NCBI RefSeq assembly: GCF_030817055.1
Contig: NZ_JAUSYV010000001.1
Location: forward strand, 2,318,001-2,382,000
Reading direction: 5' to 3'
Length of the DNA stretch: 64,000 nt
Source: Bacillus sp. V2I10
Lineage (GTDB): Bacteria > Bacillota > Bacilli > Bacillales > Bacillaceae
In this document: positions 36,501 to 46,500 of the stretch, piece after piece
Numbering within the stretch: position 1 is the first letter of the stretch
Layout: every line of letters begins with the position of its first letter
Notes under the pieces: generated by a model
Databases searched by the model: none
The model's input: only the letters and a program-made list of their open reading frames with translations
Told to the model about the DNA's origin: nothing
Program-made: the position numbers and the translations under genes

Positions 36501-39289
36501 ATGGTATATCCATGGATATTATTATGGAGGAATTTTCTGATTACTATTCAGATAAAGTCTTGCCCAAGGCTAAGATACAGTATAGAGATTACGCAGTATG
36601 GCAGGAGGAATTTTTTCAGACTGATGATTTTAAGAGCAAAGAGGAGTATTGGTTAGACCTGTTTAAAGACGGTATTCCCATACTAGAGTTAAATACAGAT
36701 TACCCGCGCCTTCCGCTGCAAAATTATGATGGGGATCATGTATTAGTTACTGCAAGACACGATTTGACATCACGCTTAAGAAGAGTAGCAGCTGAGAATG
36801 GGACAACCCTATATATGGTGTTACTTTCTGCTTTAAATGTGTTGTTTTTCAAATATACCGGTCAAGAAGATATTACAATTGGTTCACCGACTGCAGGCAG
36901 ATCCCGTCCTGGTTTGGAAGGTGTTATCGGCATGTTTGTTAATACTGTGGTAATGAGAAACTTTCCATGTCGTGAAAAAACATTTCGGAAGTTTTTGAAT
37001 GAAGTGAAGAATACTACACTGAAAGCTCTAGATCATGAAGAATATCCATTTGAAGTGTTGATAGATCAATTAGGCGTTCAGCGAAATCTTGGTAGAAATC
37101 CGATGTTTGACATTATGTTTTCGCTAGACAGCAATGAGAATTTCTTCAAGGATACTGGAAAATTATCCTTCCATAAATTACCGATAGAAAGCAGCATGAC
37201 TCAATTTGATATGTTCATTCATGCAATAGAAACGAACAATAGCATTGATTTTAATTTCAAGTTTCGTACGAATGTATTTATGAAAGAAACAATACAAAGA
37301 ATGGCCGACCATTTTATGCGTTTGCTTGATGAAGTTACCCAAACTGTGAATATGCCGTTGCAGGATATTCAGATAATGTCCGAACTAGAAAAGCAAACCA
37401 TTCTCTCAGGATTCAACAATACGGATGCAGAATTCTCATATCATCAAATGACGGTGCATGAGATATTTGAGAATCAAGTGAAAGAGACAATATCGGAAAC
37501 TGCTGTCGTATGTAAGGAGATTACACTATCTTACTCTGAGCTTGATTCGAAAGCCAATCAACTGGCCCGCATTTTTAGAACAAAAGGAGTGCAAAGAAAT
37601 AACATCGTCGGAATTATTGCTGAGCCTTCCTTGGAAATGGTCATAGGAGTTCTCGGGGTGTTAAAGGCAGGAGGCGCATTTTTGCCAATCGATCCCGGCT
37701 TTCCGATAAGCAGGATAGAATATCTATTGAAAGACAGTAATTGTCAGTTAATCCTGACGCAGCATCATTTGAAGGGAAAGTTTACTTTTGAACAGGAAGT
37801 TGTTGGACTGGATGATGAAACGATCTGTAAAGAAGATGATTCCACCCTTGAAAACATAAATCAAACCGACGACTTGGCATATGTGATTTATACGTCCGGA
37901 ACAACTGGGAATCCAAAAGGAGTTATGATCGAGCACAGAAATCTTGTCAATCAGCTGGTTGGGTTGATCGAAAACTTGCAGTTTGACCAAGAGTTTCATC
38001 ATTTGCTGCTTGCAAAAGTTTCTTTCGATGTTTCCGTACAGCAGATTTTTCTCCCGATCCTGTCAGGAGGAAAATTGTATATTCCTGAGGAAGAGTTGGT
38101 TGCTGAACCGAGTAAACTTTGGAGTTTTATTGAGCAAAACAAAATCAATATGCTGGGTGCTGTACCCGCCCATTTGAAGGTTTTGATAAATAGTACCTCT
38201 ACAAATCAGCGTCTTCGCTACGTCTTTGTAGCAGGTGAGGTCTTCACAAAGAATCTTTACGATGAATTACGAAGTACTGTTAATGCCGATCAAATTATAA
38301 ATCTTTATGGTCCAACCGAGACAACGATCTTTTCAACACTTTATATTTGCAACGAAAATGAAGAAGGTTCGTGCTTGCCTATAGGTAAACCTTTAAACAA
38401 CTATCGAGCGTATATTTTAGACCAAGATCATAGTCCCGTACCCATAGGTGCAACTGGGGAGTTATGTATTGCTGGTGCGGGCGTAGGTAGAGGATATATC
38501 AATAAACCAGATTTGACAAATGAACGTTTCGTCTCCGATCCATTTGTTCCAGGTAAAAGAATGTATAAAACTGGGGATCTTACTAGATGGCTTCCAAATG
38601 GGAACATTGAGTATATCGGAAGAATTGACCACCAGGTAAAGATTAAAGGAGTCCGAGTAGAGCCGGATGAAATAAAAGAGCATATTTTAAACCATAGCTC
38701 CGTTAAGGACGCAGTTGTCATTGCAAAACAGAATCAGAGTGATGAAAGTTACTTGTGTGCGTATTTGATTACAATTCAAGATGTAAAAACCGCAGAATTA
38801 AGAGAATACTTGAAAAATAAGCTGCCAGATTACATGATCCCATCACATTTTGTAAAGTTGGAAAGTATGCCCCTAACGAACAGTGACAAAATTGACGTTA
38901 GAGCGCTGCAAAAAAGAAAAGACGAGGACTATATGTTGTCAGGACCCTCTTATAAGGCACCTGGAACACATATAGAAATAACTATAGCGGATATATGGAA
39001 ACAGGTACTTGGTGTGAACAAAGTAGGTATCCATGATCATTTTTTCGAGCTTGGTGGAAATTCCCTTAATATTGTTCAAGTAAATGAGCGGTTGAAAGAA
39101 GAATTAAACATCGACTTACCTGTAGTGGCGTTATTCAGACACACCACCATTTATTCTTTGGCCCAACAATTAAAATTGATTAATGCGGAACCAGAGAAAA
39201 CGAATCTAGATCGAGTACAAGTGATGGAGGAATCGAGAAACAGGCTAAAGGACAGAAGGCGAAGAAAGAGGGATTGGAATGAATCATAG
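33521..39289 (+). CDS. NRPS, two modules: partial C-A-PCP-C-A-PCP
   Basis: The 1922-residue protein starts with a truncated condensation-like region (about 1-245, no HHxxxDG). Then A1 (about 263-765: YTSGSTGEPKG at 413, NTYGPTECTD at 554), a PCP (DNFFELGGHSLKA near 801), a full C domain (HHIVFDG at 989), A2 (about 1310-1800: YTSGTTGNPKG at 1457, NLYGPTETT) and a PCP (DHFFELGGNSLNI near 1840). No thioesterase or epimerase. By-eye codes relative to GrsA-Phe: A1 D-T-K-N-F-G-T-D-I-K, unassigned; A2 D-V-Q-G-F-A-L-I-F-K, only partly like proline codes. ATG 33521 is chosen, 8 nt after GGGAGAGG. The partial C start suggests it receives the chain from a protein ending in a C domain, such as the one at 51175. 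Confidence 0.94.
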   Translation: MIHHTYNKDLLTDEEKFWLSQLSANLSMSSFTNYNNKVDLEDRKRKLFTYKLPGEISREILKMSDQSEYGLFIILMSGVKYLLSIYTGNGDVSIGTPVIKSKSGAAYQDHQLIIRSDIHSGMSFKELLFKVQQNISDANKNQKVSHDKLVKLLGFDSATSNRLNPLTVVQLENIQPNSSNYYSYADTVFNFTWHGSTIECFITYKETIEELIGKITDQLTHFFRAVVDNPNIRLSEIDILSKDKNQILNEFNNTTTDFPRDKSVVELFERQVSKTPHETAVVYQGQKLTYQELNIKANHIANELVKLGIKENCVVGSMLDRSLELPIGILGILKAGAAYLPIDPNYPNERIKKIIGNSNVDIILKCSHDHHEYINQTTLFIDIDTTLGKGTPVAMEKNPELEISSESLMYVLYTSGSTGEPKGVMVKRNSFVNLLYWYTNEFDINEASNLLLIAPISFDTAHKNLFAPLIRGGRLHLFEPGMYDYNKMSDYIDLYKITTINCTPSGFYPLVDYNEESNYSRLTSLKHVFLGGESINCKKLKPLAESSNFNSEIVNTYGPTECTDIASFYRVSNQELKQQKTIPIGKPLNNVELYIVNQEMDLLPIGVTGELCIAGIGLSQGYYNAPVLTKEKFVEFPHIPGKKVYKTGDMARWMPDGNIEFIGRKDNLTKIRGFRVEVGEIETCLLKHHDVEEAVVVAMEDTLGTKELSAYFVAKGDIANAELRNFLIKRVPDFMVPAYFTQLNKMPLNQNGKIDRKALPVPEMDNASSSSYIAPEGELERIIAGIWEEVLKIERIGVYDNFFELGGHSLKAASIILKINQVFETNLQLSEMFKQPTIKEVVSQITKMQQHKSSAVLPVKEREYYPVSSQQKRLFIMWQLNRDSVAYNLPSSIIIEGNLNPDKLVIVFQNLVDRHESLRTSFSFVDGQLVQSVHPRLDVIVDFVEAPKDRLMEFVKSLVKPFNLEKPPLFRVTVMKIGENKHLLLTDAHHIVFDGISMDIIMEEFSDYYSDKVLPKAKIQYRDYAVWQEEFFQTDDFKSKEEYWLDLFKDGIPILELNTDYPRLPLQNYDGDHVLVTARHDLTSRLRRVAAENGTTLYMVLLSALNVLFFKYTGQEDITIGSPTAGRSRPGLEGVIGMFVNTVVMRNFPCREKTFRKFLNEVKNTTLKALDHEEYPFEVLIDQLGVQRNLGRNPMFDIMFSLDSNENFFKDTGKLSFHKLPIESSMTQFDMFIHAIETNNSIDFNFKFRTNVFMKETIQRMADHFMRLLDEVTQTVNMPLQDIQIMSELEKQTILSGFNNTDAEFSYHQMTVHEIFENQVKETISETAVVCKEITLSYSELDSKANQLARIFRTKGVQRNNIVGIIAEPSLEMVIGVLGVLKAGGAFLPIDPGFPISRIEYLLKDSNCQLILTQHHLKGKFTFEQEVVGLDDETICKEDDSTLENINQTDDLAYVIYTSGTTGNPKGVMIEHRNLVNQLVGLIENLQFDQEFHHLLLAKVSFDVSVQQIFLPILSGGKLYIPEEELVAEPSKLWSFIEQNKINMLGAVPAHLKVLINSTSTNQRLRYVFVAGEVFTKNLYDELRSTVNADQIINLYGPTETTIFSTLYICNENEEGSCLPIGKPLNNYRAYILDQDHSPVPIGATGELCIAGAGVGRGYINKPDLTNERFVSDPFVPGKRMYKTGDLTRWLPNGNIEYIGRIDHQVKIKGVRVEPDEIKEHILNHSSVKDAVVIAKQNQSDESYLCAYLITIQDVKTAELREYLKNKLPDYMIPSHFVKLESMPLTNSDKIDVRALQKRKDEDYMLSGPSYKAPGTHIEITIADIWKQVLGVNKVGIHDHFFELGGNSLNIVQVNERLKEELNIDLPVVALFRHTTIYSLAQQLKLINAEPEKTNLDRVQVMEESRNRLKDRRRRKRDWNES

Positions 39290-42200
39290 TCCGCAACTAT
39301 CGGTTAGAAACGGTATGGAAATTGCTATTGTCGGGATGTCATGCAGATTTCCCGGGGGAAATAATATAAATGCGTTCTGGGAAAATTTGAAAAACGGCAA
39401 AGAATCGGTATCCATTTTCTCAGATGAGGAGCTGCGGGAAGCAGGAATTGACCAAGAAACAATCCAGAGTCCCAATTACGTTAAGGCTGGAGGGTCCATC
39501 ACTGGCACAGAATGGTTTGATACTCATTTGTTTAAGTACTCTCCCCGGGAAGCAGAAGTAATGGATCCACAGTTAAAAATTTTACACGAATGTGCTTGGG
39601 AAGCGTTGGAGAACAGCGGCTACTGTTCCGATACCTTTAAAGGACTGGTGGGTACTTATATTGGAAGCTCAACAAACTTGTATTGGATTGACACGGTTTA
39701 CCATCAAGCACGTGATTTTATAAAAGAAGCAGAATTGTTGAATGGTTCACAATTTTTCAGTACAAGATTGTCTCATCAATTGAACTTGAAAGGCCCAAGC
39801 TACACCGTTCAAACTGCGTGTTCATCATCCTTGGTTGCCGTCCACTTGGCAAGTCAAGCTCTTTTAAGTGGTGATTGTGACATGGCTTTGGCTGGTGGCG
39901 TCTCCCTCACATTACCTGAGAAAAGAGGCCATTTCTATCAAGATGGTATGATTCTTTCACCAGATGGGCATTGTAGACCTTTTGATTCAAATGCTAAGGG
40001 AACGGTTAACGGTAATGGCGCTGGAATCGTTGTATTGAAACGTCTAGAAGATGCTGTTGCTGACGGAGATTTTATCCATGCTATCGTGATAGGATCTGCA
40101 ATAAATAATGACGGTTCAAATAAGGTCAGCTTTACCGCACCCAGTGTAGAAGGACAAGCTGACGTTATCAAGGCAGCCCATCTCATGGCAGAAGTGGAAC
40201 CCGAAAGCATATCTTACGTAGAGGCCCATGGTACTGGAACCATGTTAGGCGATCCAATTGAGATTGAAGCTTTAAAACTGGCGTTTAACACAAGAAAAAA
40301 AGGGTTTTGCGGCATCGGATCTGTCAAAGCGAATATTGGTCATCTCGATAACGCCGCAGGTGTGGCAGGTTTGATTAAAACGGTCGTTTCTTTAAAACAC
40401 CGAATGATTCCACCAAATATTAACTACGAGAAACCAAATGAGAAAATTGACTTTGATAATAGCCCGTTTTACGTAAACAATAAATTGACGGAATGGAAGA
40501 ACTCCGAGTTTCCTTTAAGAGCTGGAATAAGTTCGTTTGGTATGGGAGGCACAAATGCCCATGTAGTTCTTGAGGAAGCACCGGATATAGAGGCTTCAGA
40601 TAGAGGAAGAAGATATCAATTACTTTCCTTGTCTGCACAAACGGAAAAGTCACTTGAGGAACAGACAAAAAAGTTGGCAGATTACTTGAATCAAGACCCT
40701 AATGTGAATTTGGCCGATGTGGCCTATACTCTTTTAAACGGCAGAAAAAGTTTAAAACATCGCAGAATGTTGGTAGTTTCTGATATAGAGGAAGCTAAGC
40801 GTGAACTTTTCAGTATGAACCCTGTTAAAGTTCAGACCAAAATTTATGATGGCGCCAGTAAGCAAATAATATTCATGTTTCCTGGACAAGGAGCACAGTA
40901 TGTAAATATGGGGTTGGATTTGTACAGAGAAGAAAAGATATTTCGGGAAGAACTTAATCGCTGCTGTCAAATTTTAGAGGAAATTAGTGGCGTCAATTGG
41001 ATGGAATTATTATATCCCTCGGATCCAGAAGCTAAAGCAAGTGACGCGATCAATCAGACAGCCAATACTCAACCTGCAATATTTATTTTTGAATACTCAT
41101 TGGCAAAAATGTTAATAGGATGGGGTATTCGTCCTGATGGGATGATCGGGCACAGTATAGGAGAATATGTAGCTGCCTGCTTGTCCGGTGTATTATCCCT
41201 AAAGTACGCACTTAAGTTGGTTTATGGTCGTGGGATCTTAATGCAGCAATTACCTAAGGGAAGTATGGTAAGCGTAAAGGCTTCGCAAAATGACATTTTA
41301 CCATTAATGAGTCGTGATTTATCCTTTGCCGCGGTGAATGGTCCATTATCATGTGTTGTTTCGGGTTCTGATGAAGAAATTAACATTTTGGAGACCAAAT
41401 TGAATCGTGAAGGTTTTAAATATATTAAACTGTTAACTTCTCATGCTTTTCACTCATCCATGATGGATCCGATCTTAGCTGCTTATAAAGAGAAGATTAA
41501 AGAAATTGATCTTCATCATCCAAATATCCCATTTATTTCTAACATCACAGGAGAGTGGATTACCGCAAGCCAAGCAACCAGCTCCGATTATTGGGTAAAT
41601 CATCTGCGACAAACAGTTAGGTTTTCTGACGGTATCAAGCATCTAGTAACAGGTTCGGAAAACATTTTTGTCGAGGTCGGACCTGGAAGAGCTTTAAGTG
41701 CATTGGTTAGACAACAAGAGCAGGAAGAATCAGAACTTGCGATTGTAAACACTGTACGGCATTCCAAAGAAAGAGTCTCCGATGATAAGTTTTTGCTTCA
41801 AAATATTGGTAAGCTGTACATTTATGGTGTAAAGATAGATTGGCCGAAATACTATTCACAAGAAAGAAGACATCGGGTTCCTTTACCTACATATCCTTTT
41901 GATCGGCAGTTCTTTAGTATTTCTAAGGATTTAAAAAGCCGAGAGAGTGCGTCCTTACCTCAAAGTGAACTTGTAGGAGATTCGAAGCAACCTTTTGCCC
42001 ATAAAGATGATAAAGAGCAAAAAATTATAGAATCATATAAGGAAGTTACTGGTTTGAAAAATATAAGTCCTCATGCTGATTTTTTTGAAATAGGAGGCAG
42101 CTCACTTACCGCAGTCAATGTTGTCGCCAGATTACAGAAGGATTTTGATATTTCTATTAATCATTTATTTGAATATCCCAGTGCGTCTGATCTAGCACAG

Positions 42201-43526
42201 CATATTACATTTAAGGGAGAGAAGAATAAGGTCGATAAACATGTGTTAACAAGTTACCTTGTTGCGAGGAGGGAAAGGCACCGCCTAGTTGAGGATAAAA
42301 TTAGGGACATTGAAGAAACACGCTTTTTATATGATGACAAAAACAGAAGATATGAGGAAGCAAATCTTTTTTATCAACTGAACTATAAAGAGATTCTATT
42401 AACAGGAGCTACAGGTTATTTGGGAGTTTACTTGCTGCGTGATTTATTAACGAAATCAGATAGCAATGTTCACCTCATTGTAAGAAGCAAGAATCAGATA
42501 GAAGCAGAAAATCGCATGAAAGAAAAAATTTGTTCTTATTTTGATCCATACTTTTATGACAAGTTTAAACAAAGAATTTTTGTTTACAGTGGTGACCTGG
42601 CAAGAAATGATTTGGGATTGGATATGAGTAATTATCAATATCTTAGTGAAACGATCCAATGTGTTATCCATTCAGCTGGTAATGTTAGTCATTATGGAAA
42701 CTACGATAAATCCTTCGAAGCGAACGTATTGGCTACGAGAAATTTAATCGATTTTTCACTCACGGGAGTAAAGAAAGATGTTAACCATATTTCTACATTG
42801 GCTGTAGCTTCCGGTACAGTGAAAAATAAAAAAGATATATTGTATACGGAATACGATAATGATTTGGGACAAATTATTGAAAATCCTTACCCAAAAACAA
42901 AGCTAGAAGCTGAAAAGATTGTTATTGAGGCAAGGGAAAAAGGAGTAAACGTAAACATTTTTCGAGTAGGAAATATCGTTTTTGATTCTGAATCTGGCAG
43001 GTTTCAAGAGAACATAGAGCAGAACGCTTTATATTCTATGATGAAATCATATATAGAAATTGGTCTGGTTCCAGAAATGGAAAGAGATACAGATTTTTCT
43101 TGCGTTGATGATGTTAGTCGAGCAATTATCAGACTGTTTGATAAAGAAGAATTAATGAATGAAACTCACCATATCTTTAATCCCAATCATATGAGTTTAT
43201 CGGATCTTCTAACTACTCCTGAATTGAATATTGATGTGAAAGAAACGTCAATTGACAAATTTATAGATTTTATCTTTGATGAAAAGCAAGTCGATCGACA
43301 TGCATCAGCTATTTATAACTTACAGCTACATACCATAGGAGAAGAATTGGAAATAGTTGAAGATGCTGAGCAAACAGTTTTCCATATCACTGCTGATAAA
43401 ACAAATATGCTGCTAAGCAGAACTGGTTTTATATGGAATGATATAAATGATCAATTGGTAAGAAAAATGATAGAGTATGGTCAGCAGGTGAACTTCTTCT
43501 CTAAATCAAAAAAAATAAAGTGGTGA
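39279..43526 (+). CDS. Type I PKS module with terminal reductase: KS-AT-ACP-R
   Basis: The 1415-residue protein contains a ketosynthase (about 12-430: TACSSS with Cys 181, EAHGTGT with His 317, NIGHLDN with His 355), an acyltransferase (about 525-830: GHSIGEY with Ser 626; HAFHS, usual for malonyl-CoA), an ACP (FFEIGGSSLTA near 938) and an NAD(P)H-dependent thioester reductase (about 1035-1410: LLTGATGYLG, later YPKTK). There is no ketoreductase, dehydratase or thioesterase, so one malonyl unit would be added, left as a ketone, and the chain released reductively as an aldehyde or alcohol. It overlaps the NRPS gene by 11 bp. Terminal reductases normally end an assembly line, yet three more synthetase-cluster genes follow here, so gene order is not reaction order. 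Confidence 0.93.
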   Translation: MNHSPQLSVRNGMEIAIVGMSCRFPGGNNINAFWENLKNGKESVSIFSDEELREAGIDQETIQSPNYVKAGGSITGTEWFDTHLFKYSPREAEVMDPQLKILHECAWEALENSGYCSDTFKGLVGTYIGSSTNLYWIDTVYHQARDFIKEAELLNGSQFFSTRLSHQLNLKGPSYTVQTACSSSLVAVHLASQALLSGDCDMALAGGVSLTLPEKRGHFYQDGMILSPDGHCRPFDSNAKGTVNGNGAGIVVLKRLEDAVADGDFIHAIVIGSAINNDGSNKVSFTAPSVEGQADVIKAAHLMAEVEPESISYVEAHGTGTMLGDPIEIEALKLAFNTRKKGFCGIGSVKANIGHLDNAAGVAGLIKTVVSLKHRMIPPNINYEKPNEKIDFDNSPFYVNNKLTEWKNSEFPLRAGISSFGMGGTNAHVVLEEAPDIEASDRGRRYQLLSLSAQTEKSLEEQTKKLADYLNQDPNVNLADVAYTLLNGRKSLKHRRMLVVSDIEEAKRELFSMNPVKVQTKIYDGASKQIIFMFPGQGAQYVNMGLDLYREEKIFREELNRCCQILEEISGVNWMELLYPSDPEAKASDAINQTANTQPAIFIFEYSLAKMLIGWGIRPDGMIGHSIGEYVAACLSGVLSLKYALKLVYGRGILMQQLPKGSMVSVKASQNDILPLMSRDLSFAAVNGPLSCVVSGSDEEINILETKLNREGFKYIKLLTSHAFHSSMMDPILAAYKEKIKEIDLHHPNIPFISNITGEWITASQATSSDYWVNHLRQTVRFSDGIKHLVTGSENIFVEVGPGRALSALVRQQEQEESELAIVNTVRHSKERVSDDKFLLQNIGKLYIYGVKIDWPKYYSQERRHRVPLPTYPFDRQFFSISKDLKSRESASLPQSELVGDSKQPFAHKDDKEQKIIESYKEVTGLKNISPHADFFEIGGSSLTAVNVVARLQKDFDISINHLFEYPSASDLAQHITFKGEKNKVDKHVLTSYLVARRERHRLVEDKIRDIEETRFLYDDKNRRYEEANLFYQLNYKEILLTGATGYLGVYLLRDLLTKSDSNVHLIVRSKNQIEAENRMKEKICSYFDPYFYDKFKQRIFVYSGDLARNDLGLDMSNYQYLSETIQCVIHSAGNVSHYGNYDKSFEANVLATRNLIDFSLTGVKKDVNHISTLAVASGTVKNKKDILYTEYDNDLGQIIENPYPKTKLEAEKIVIEAREKGVNVNIFRVGNIVFDSESGRFQENIEQNALYSMMKSYIEIGLVPEMERDTDFSCVDDVSRAIIRLFDKEELMNETHHIFNPNHMSLSDLLTTPELNIDVKETSIDKFIDFIFDEKQVDRHASAIYNLQLHTIGEELEIVEDAEQTVFHITADKTNMLLSRTGFIWNDINDQLVRKMIEYGQQVNFFSKSKKIKW

Positions 43527-43530
43527 TTAT

Positions 43531-46500
43531 ATGAATCGTCCAGAGTATTTTTCGCTAACTCATCCCCAAAAAAGAATTTGGTATATGGAGAAAATCAACC
43601 CTCATCAGCCATTGCATAATATTGGTGGAGTAGTAACGATAAAAGGGGAGCTGGATTTTATCTTCCTGGAGAAAGCAATTCATTGTTTTGTGAAAAATAA
43701 CGACGGAATCAGACATCGTTTTATAGAAACAAATGGGGAAGTACGCCAATATGTGGAGAAATACCATAAGAAAGACGTGCTTAATGTTGTTTTTAATTGT
43801 CGGGAGGATTTGGACGCCTGGGTTCAACAAGAGGCGGGGAAACCTTTCTCTATTCATGATTGCGACCTATTCGATTTTGCAATGTTTAAAGTGCGAGATA
43901 CCAACGATGGCGGTTACTTTGTTAAGGTTCATCATATAATTTCTGATGGATGGTCTATGAATCTTTTAACGGAACAGATTTTCGATACGTATATGAGGCT
44001 TTTGAAAGGTGAAAAAATAACCGATCAATACAGAGACTCTTATACTCTCTGTCTCAAAAAAGAACAAACATACTTAGCATCTGAGCGATTTGTGAAGAAT
44101 AAACAATTTTGGAATGAGAAATTCAACACACTTCCAATTCCAATCCAGAAGAGGGAGTTAGAATGTGCAGAGGGGAATAGAAAGACATATTGTTTTCCGA
44201 ATAGACAATCTAATGGAATCAAACAATTTGCTGCTGACCACAATGTTTCTGTCTATGCTTTTTTTGTTGGTTTGTATTATATCTACCTTCAAAAATTAAC
44301 GAAGCAGGAGGATTTGATTGTTGGAATGCCAGTACTTAATCGATCCGGGAAAATAGAAAAAAATATCGTAGGGATGTTAACGAGTACTATGCCCTTCCGA
44401 CACTATGTCGATGTGGAAATGACGGTTCGAGAATTTATCAAGGATATTAACCGTGAATTAATTCGCTGTTATTACCATCAAAAATATCCTTACGATTTAC
44501 TTGTACAAGATTTGGAATTGAAGAAAAAAGGCTATGGTGATTTGTTTGATACATGTATTAATTATTACAACACAAACCTTCCGAATGAACTTGATGGTAT
44601 TCCAGTAGAAAATGAAGAATTCTACAACAGGAATCAGATTTATTCGCTCCAGCTGATTATTCGAGAGTGGTCTAAATCAGGAGGATTCAATTTAGATATC
44701 GACTATAAGATCCAAAAATATGAAGAAAAACAAATAGACCAAATGTATCTTTACTTCACCCATTTAGCAGATCAAATGCTTCAATTTCCTGATAGAAAGC
44801 TTGGGGAACTGGAACTTTTATCAGAAAAGGTAAGGAATAAATTAATATACGAATTCAATGCAACGGATACGGATTACCCCAAGGATAAGACTATTTACCA
44901 GCTATTTGAAGAGCAGGTAGCAAGGACCCCTGACAAAGTTGCTCTCAGCTTGGAAAACGAGGAACTTACCTATCGTGAATTAAATGAAAAATCGAATCAA
45001 TTGGCGAGGTATCTATTAAAGAAAAATGTGAAAAAAGGTACAATTGTCGGAATATCAACCAAGCACTCACTGGAAACAATCATTGGAATTCTAGGGGTAG
45101 TGAAAGCGGGAGCAGCATACTTACCTCTCGATCCTGACTATCCATCTGAACGAATCAATTATATGCTGGAAGATTCGGGTATTTCTATGCTGCTGACTAA
45201 CTTTGACACTTCAAATCGATGGAACATTTCCCCACACAAAGTGGAAGTTGTTCAGCTTCATTCAGCAAATCTATATATGGGTAAGTCATATAATCTTAAG
45301 GCTCTGAGTGACCCCTCTGACCTCGCATACATCATATACACATCGGGCTCAACTGGAACTCCTAAAGGTACGATGATCGAGCATCAAGGATTGGTTAACT
45401 ATACTTGTTGGGCGAAGAACGTATATGTGGGATCTAGTCAAGACGAAGTGTTTCCTTTCTATTCTTCACTTGCTTTTGATCTCACGGTTACGTCTATATT
45501 TACCCCGCTAATTAGCGGGAATCGGATTGTCATTTATCCCGCTGACGAAAACGAACATGTTCTATATAAAATATTTAGGGAAGCCAAAGTAAGTATTATA
45601 AAATTAACTCCATCCCATTTATCCCTCTTACAAGATGTGGAGTCAGGGGTAAGTTCTATCAAAAAGTTTATTGTTGGAGGAGAAGATTTAACGGTAAGCC
45701 TTGCTAAAAGCATTCAGAATCGCTTCGGTAAAGATATCAAAATATTCAATGAATACGGACCTACAGAAACAGTTGTCGGGTGTATGATTCATCAATTCGA
45801 TATCGAAAAGGATATAGGAACATCGGTACCAATTGGCATGCCTGCACAAAATACGAAGATATACTTGTTAGACTCTGATCTCCGTCATGTTCCAATGGGT
45901 GCTGTTGGGGAAATCTATATTTCTGGAGACGGCGTTACGAGGGGTTATCTAAACAAACTAGATTTGACACGTGATAGATTTATACCGAATCCATTTTCTT
46001 CAGGAGAGCGGATGTATAGATCAGGTGACTTAGCCAGGTTTATCGATGAGAGCAAGATTGAATTCCTGGGAAGAGCGGATAATCAAATTAAAGTCCGCGG
46101 TTTTCGCATAGAACTAGGCGAAATTGAAAGAAATTTATTAAACCATCCGAGTATCAGGGATGCAGTAGTGGTCGATCGGGAAGACCATGATGGAAATTAT
46201 CTTTGTGCTTATTACATAGAGAAAAAAGAGGTTACAGATTCTGAATTATTCAGATTTTTAAAAAAATTTTTGCCGGCATTTATGATTCCTTCGCATTTTA
46301 TTCCATTGAAAGAAATTCCACTTACAATTAACGCAAAAGTTGATAGGGATGCTTTACCTAAACCTGTAATTGCGAAACGCCAAGCAGCTGAAGCTGCAAT
46401 AGAAGAAGATCTAGTATGTATCATCCGTCAGGTGTTACATGTAGATAAAGTGCGTATGCGAGACAACTTCTATCATCTAGGTGGAGATTCAATCAAAGCA

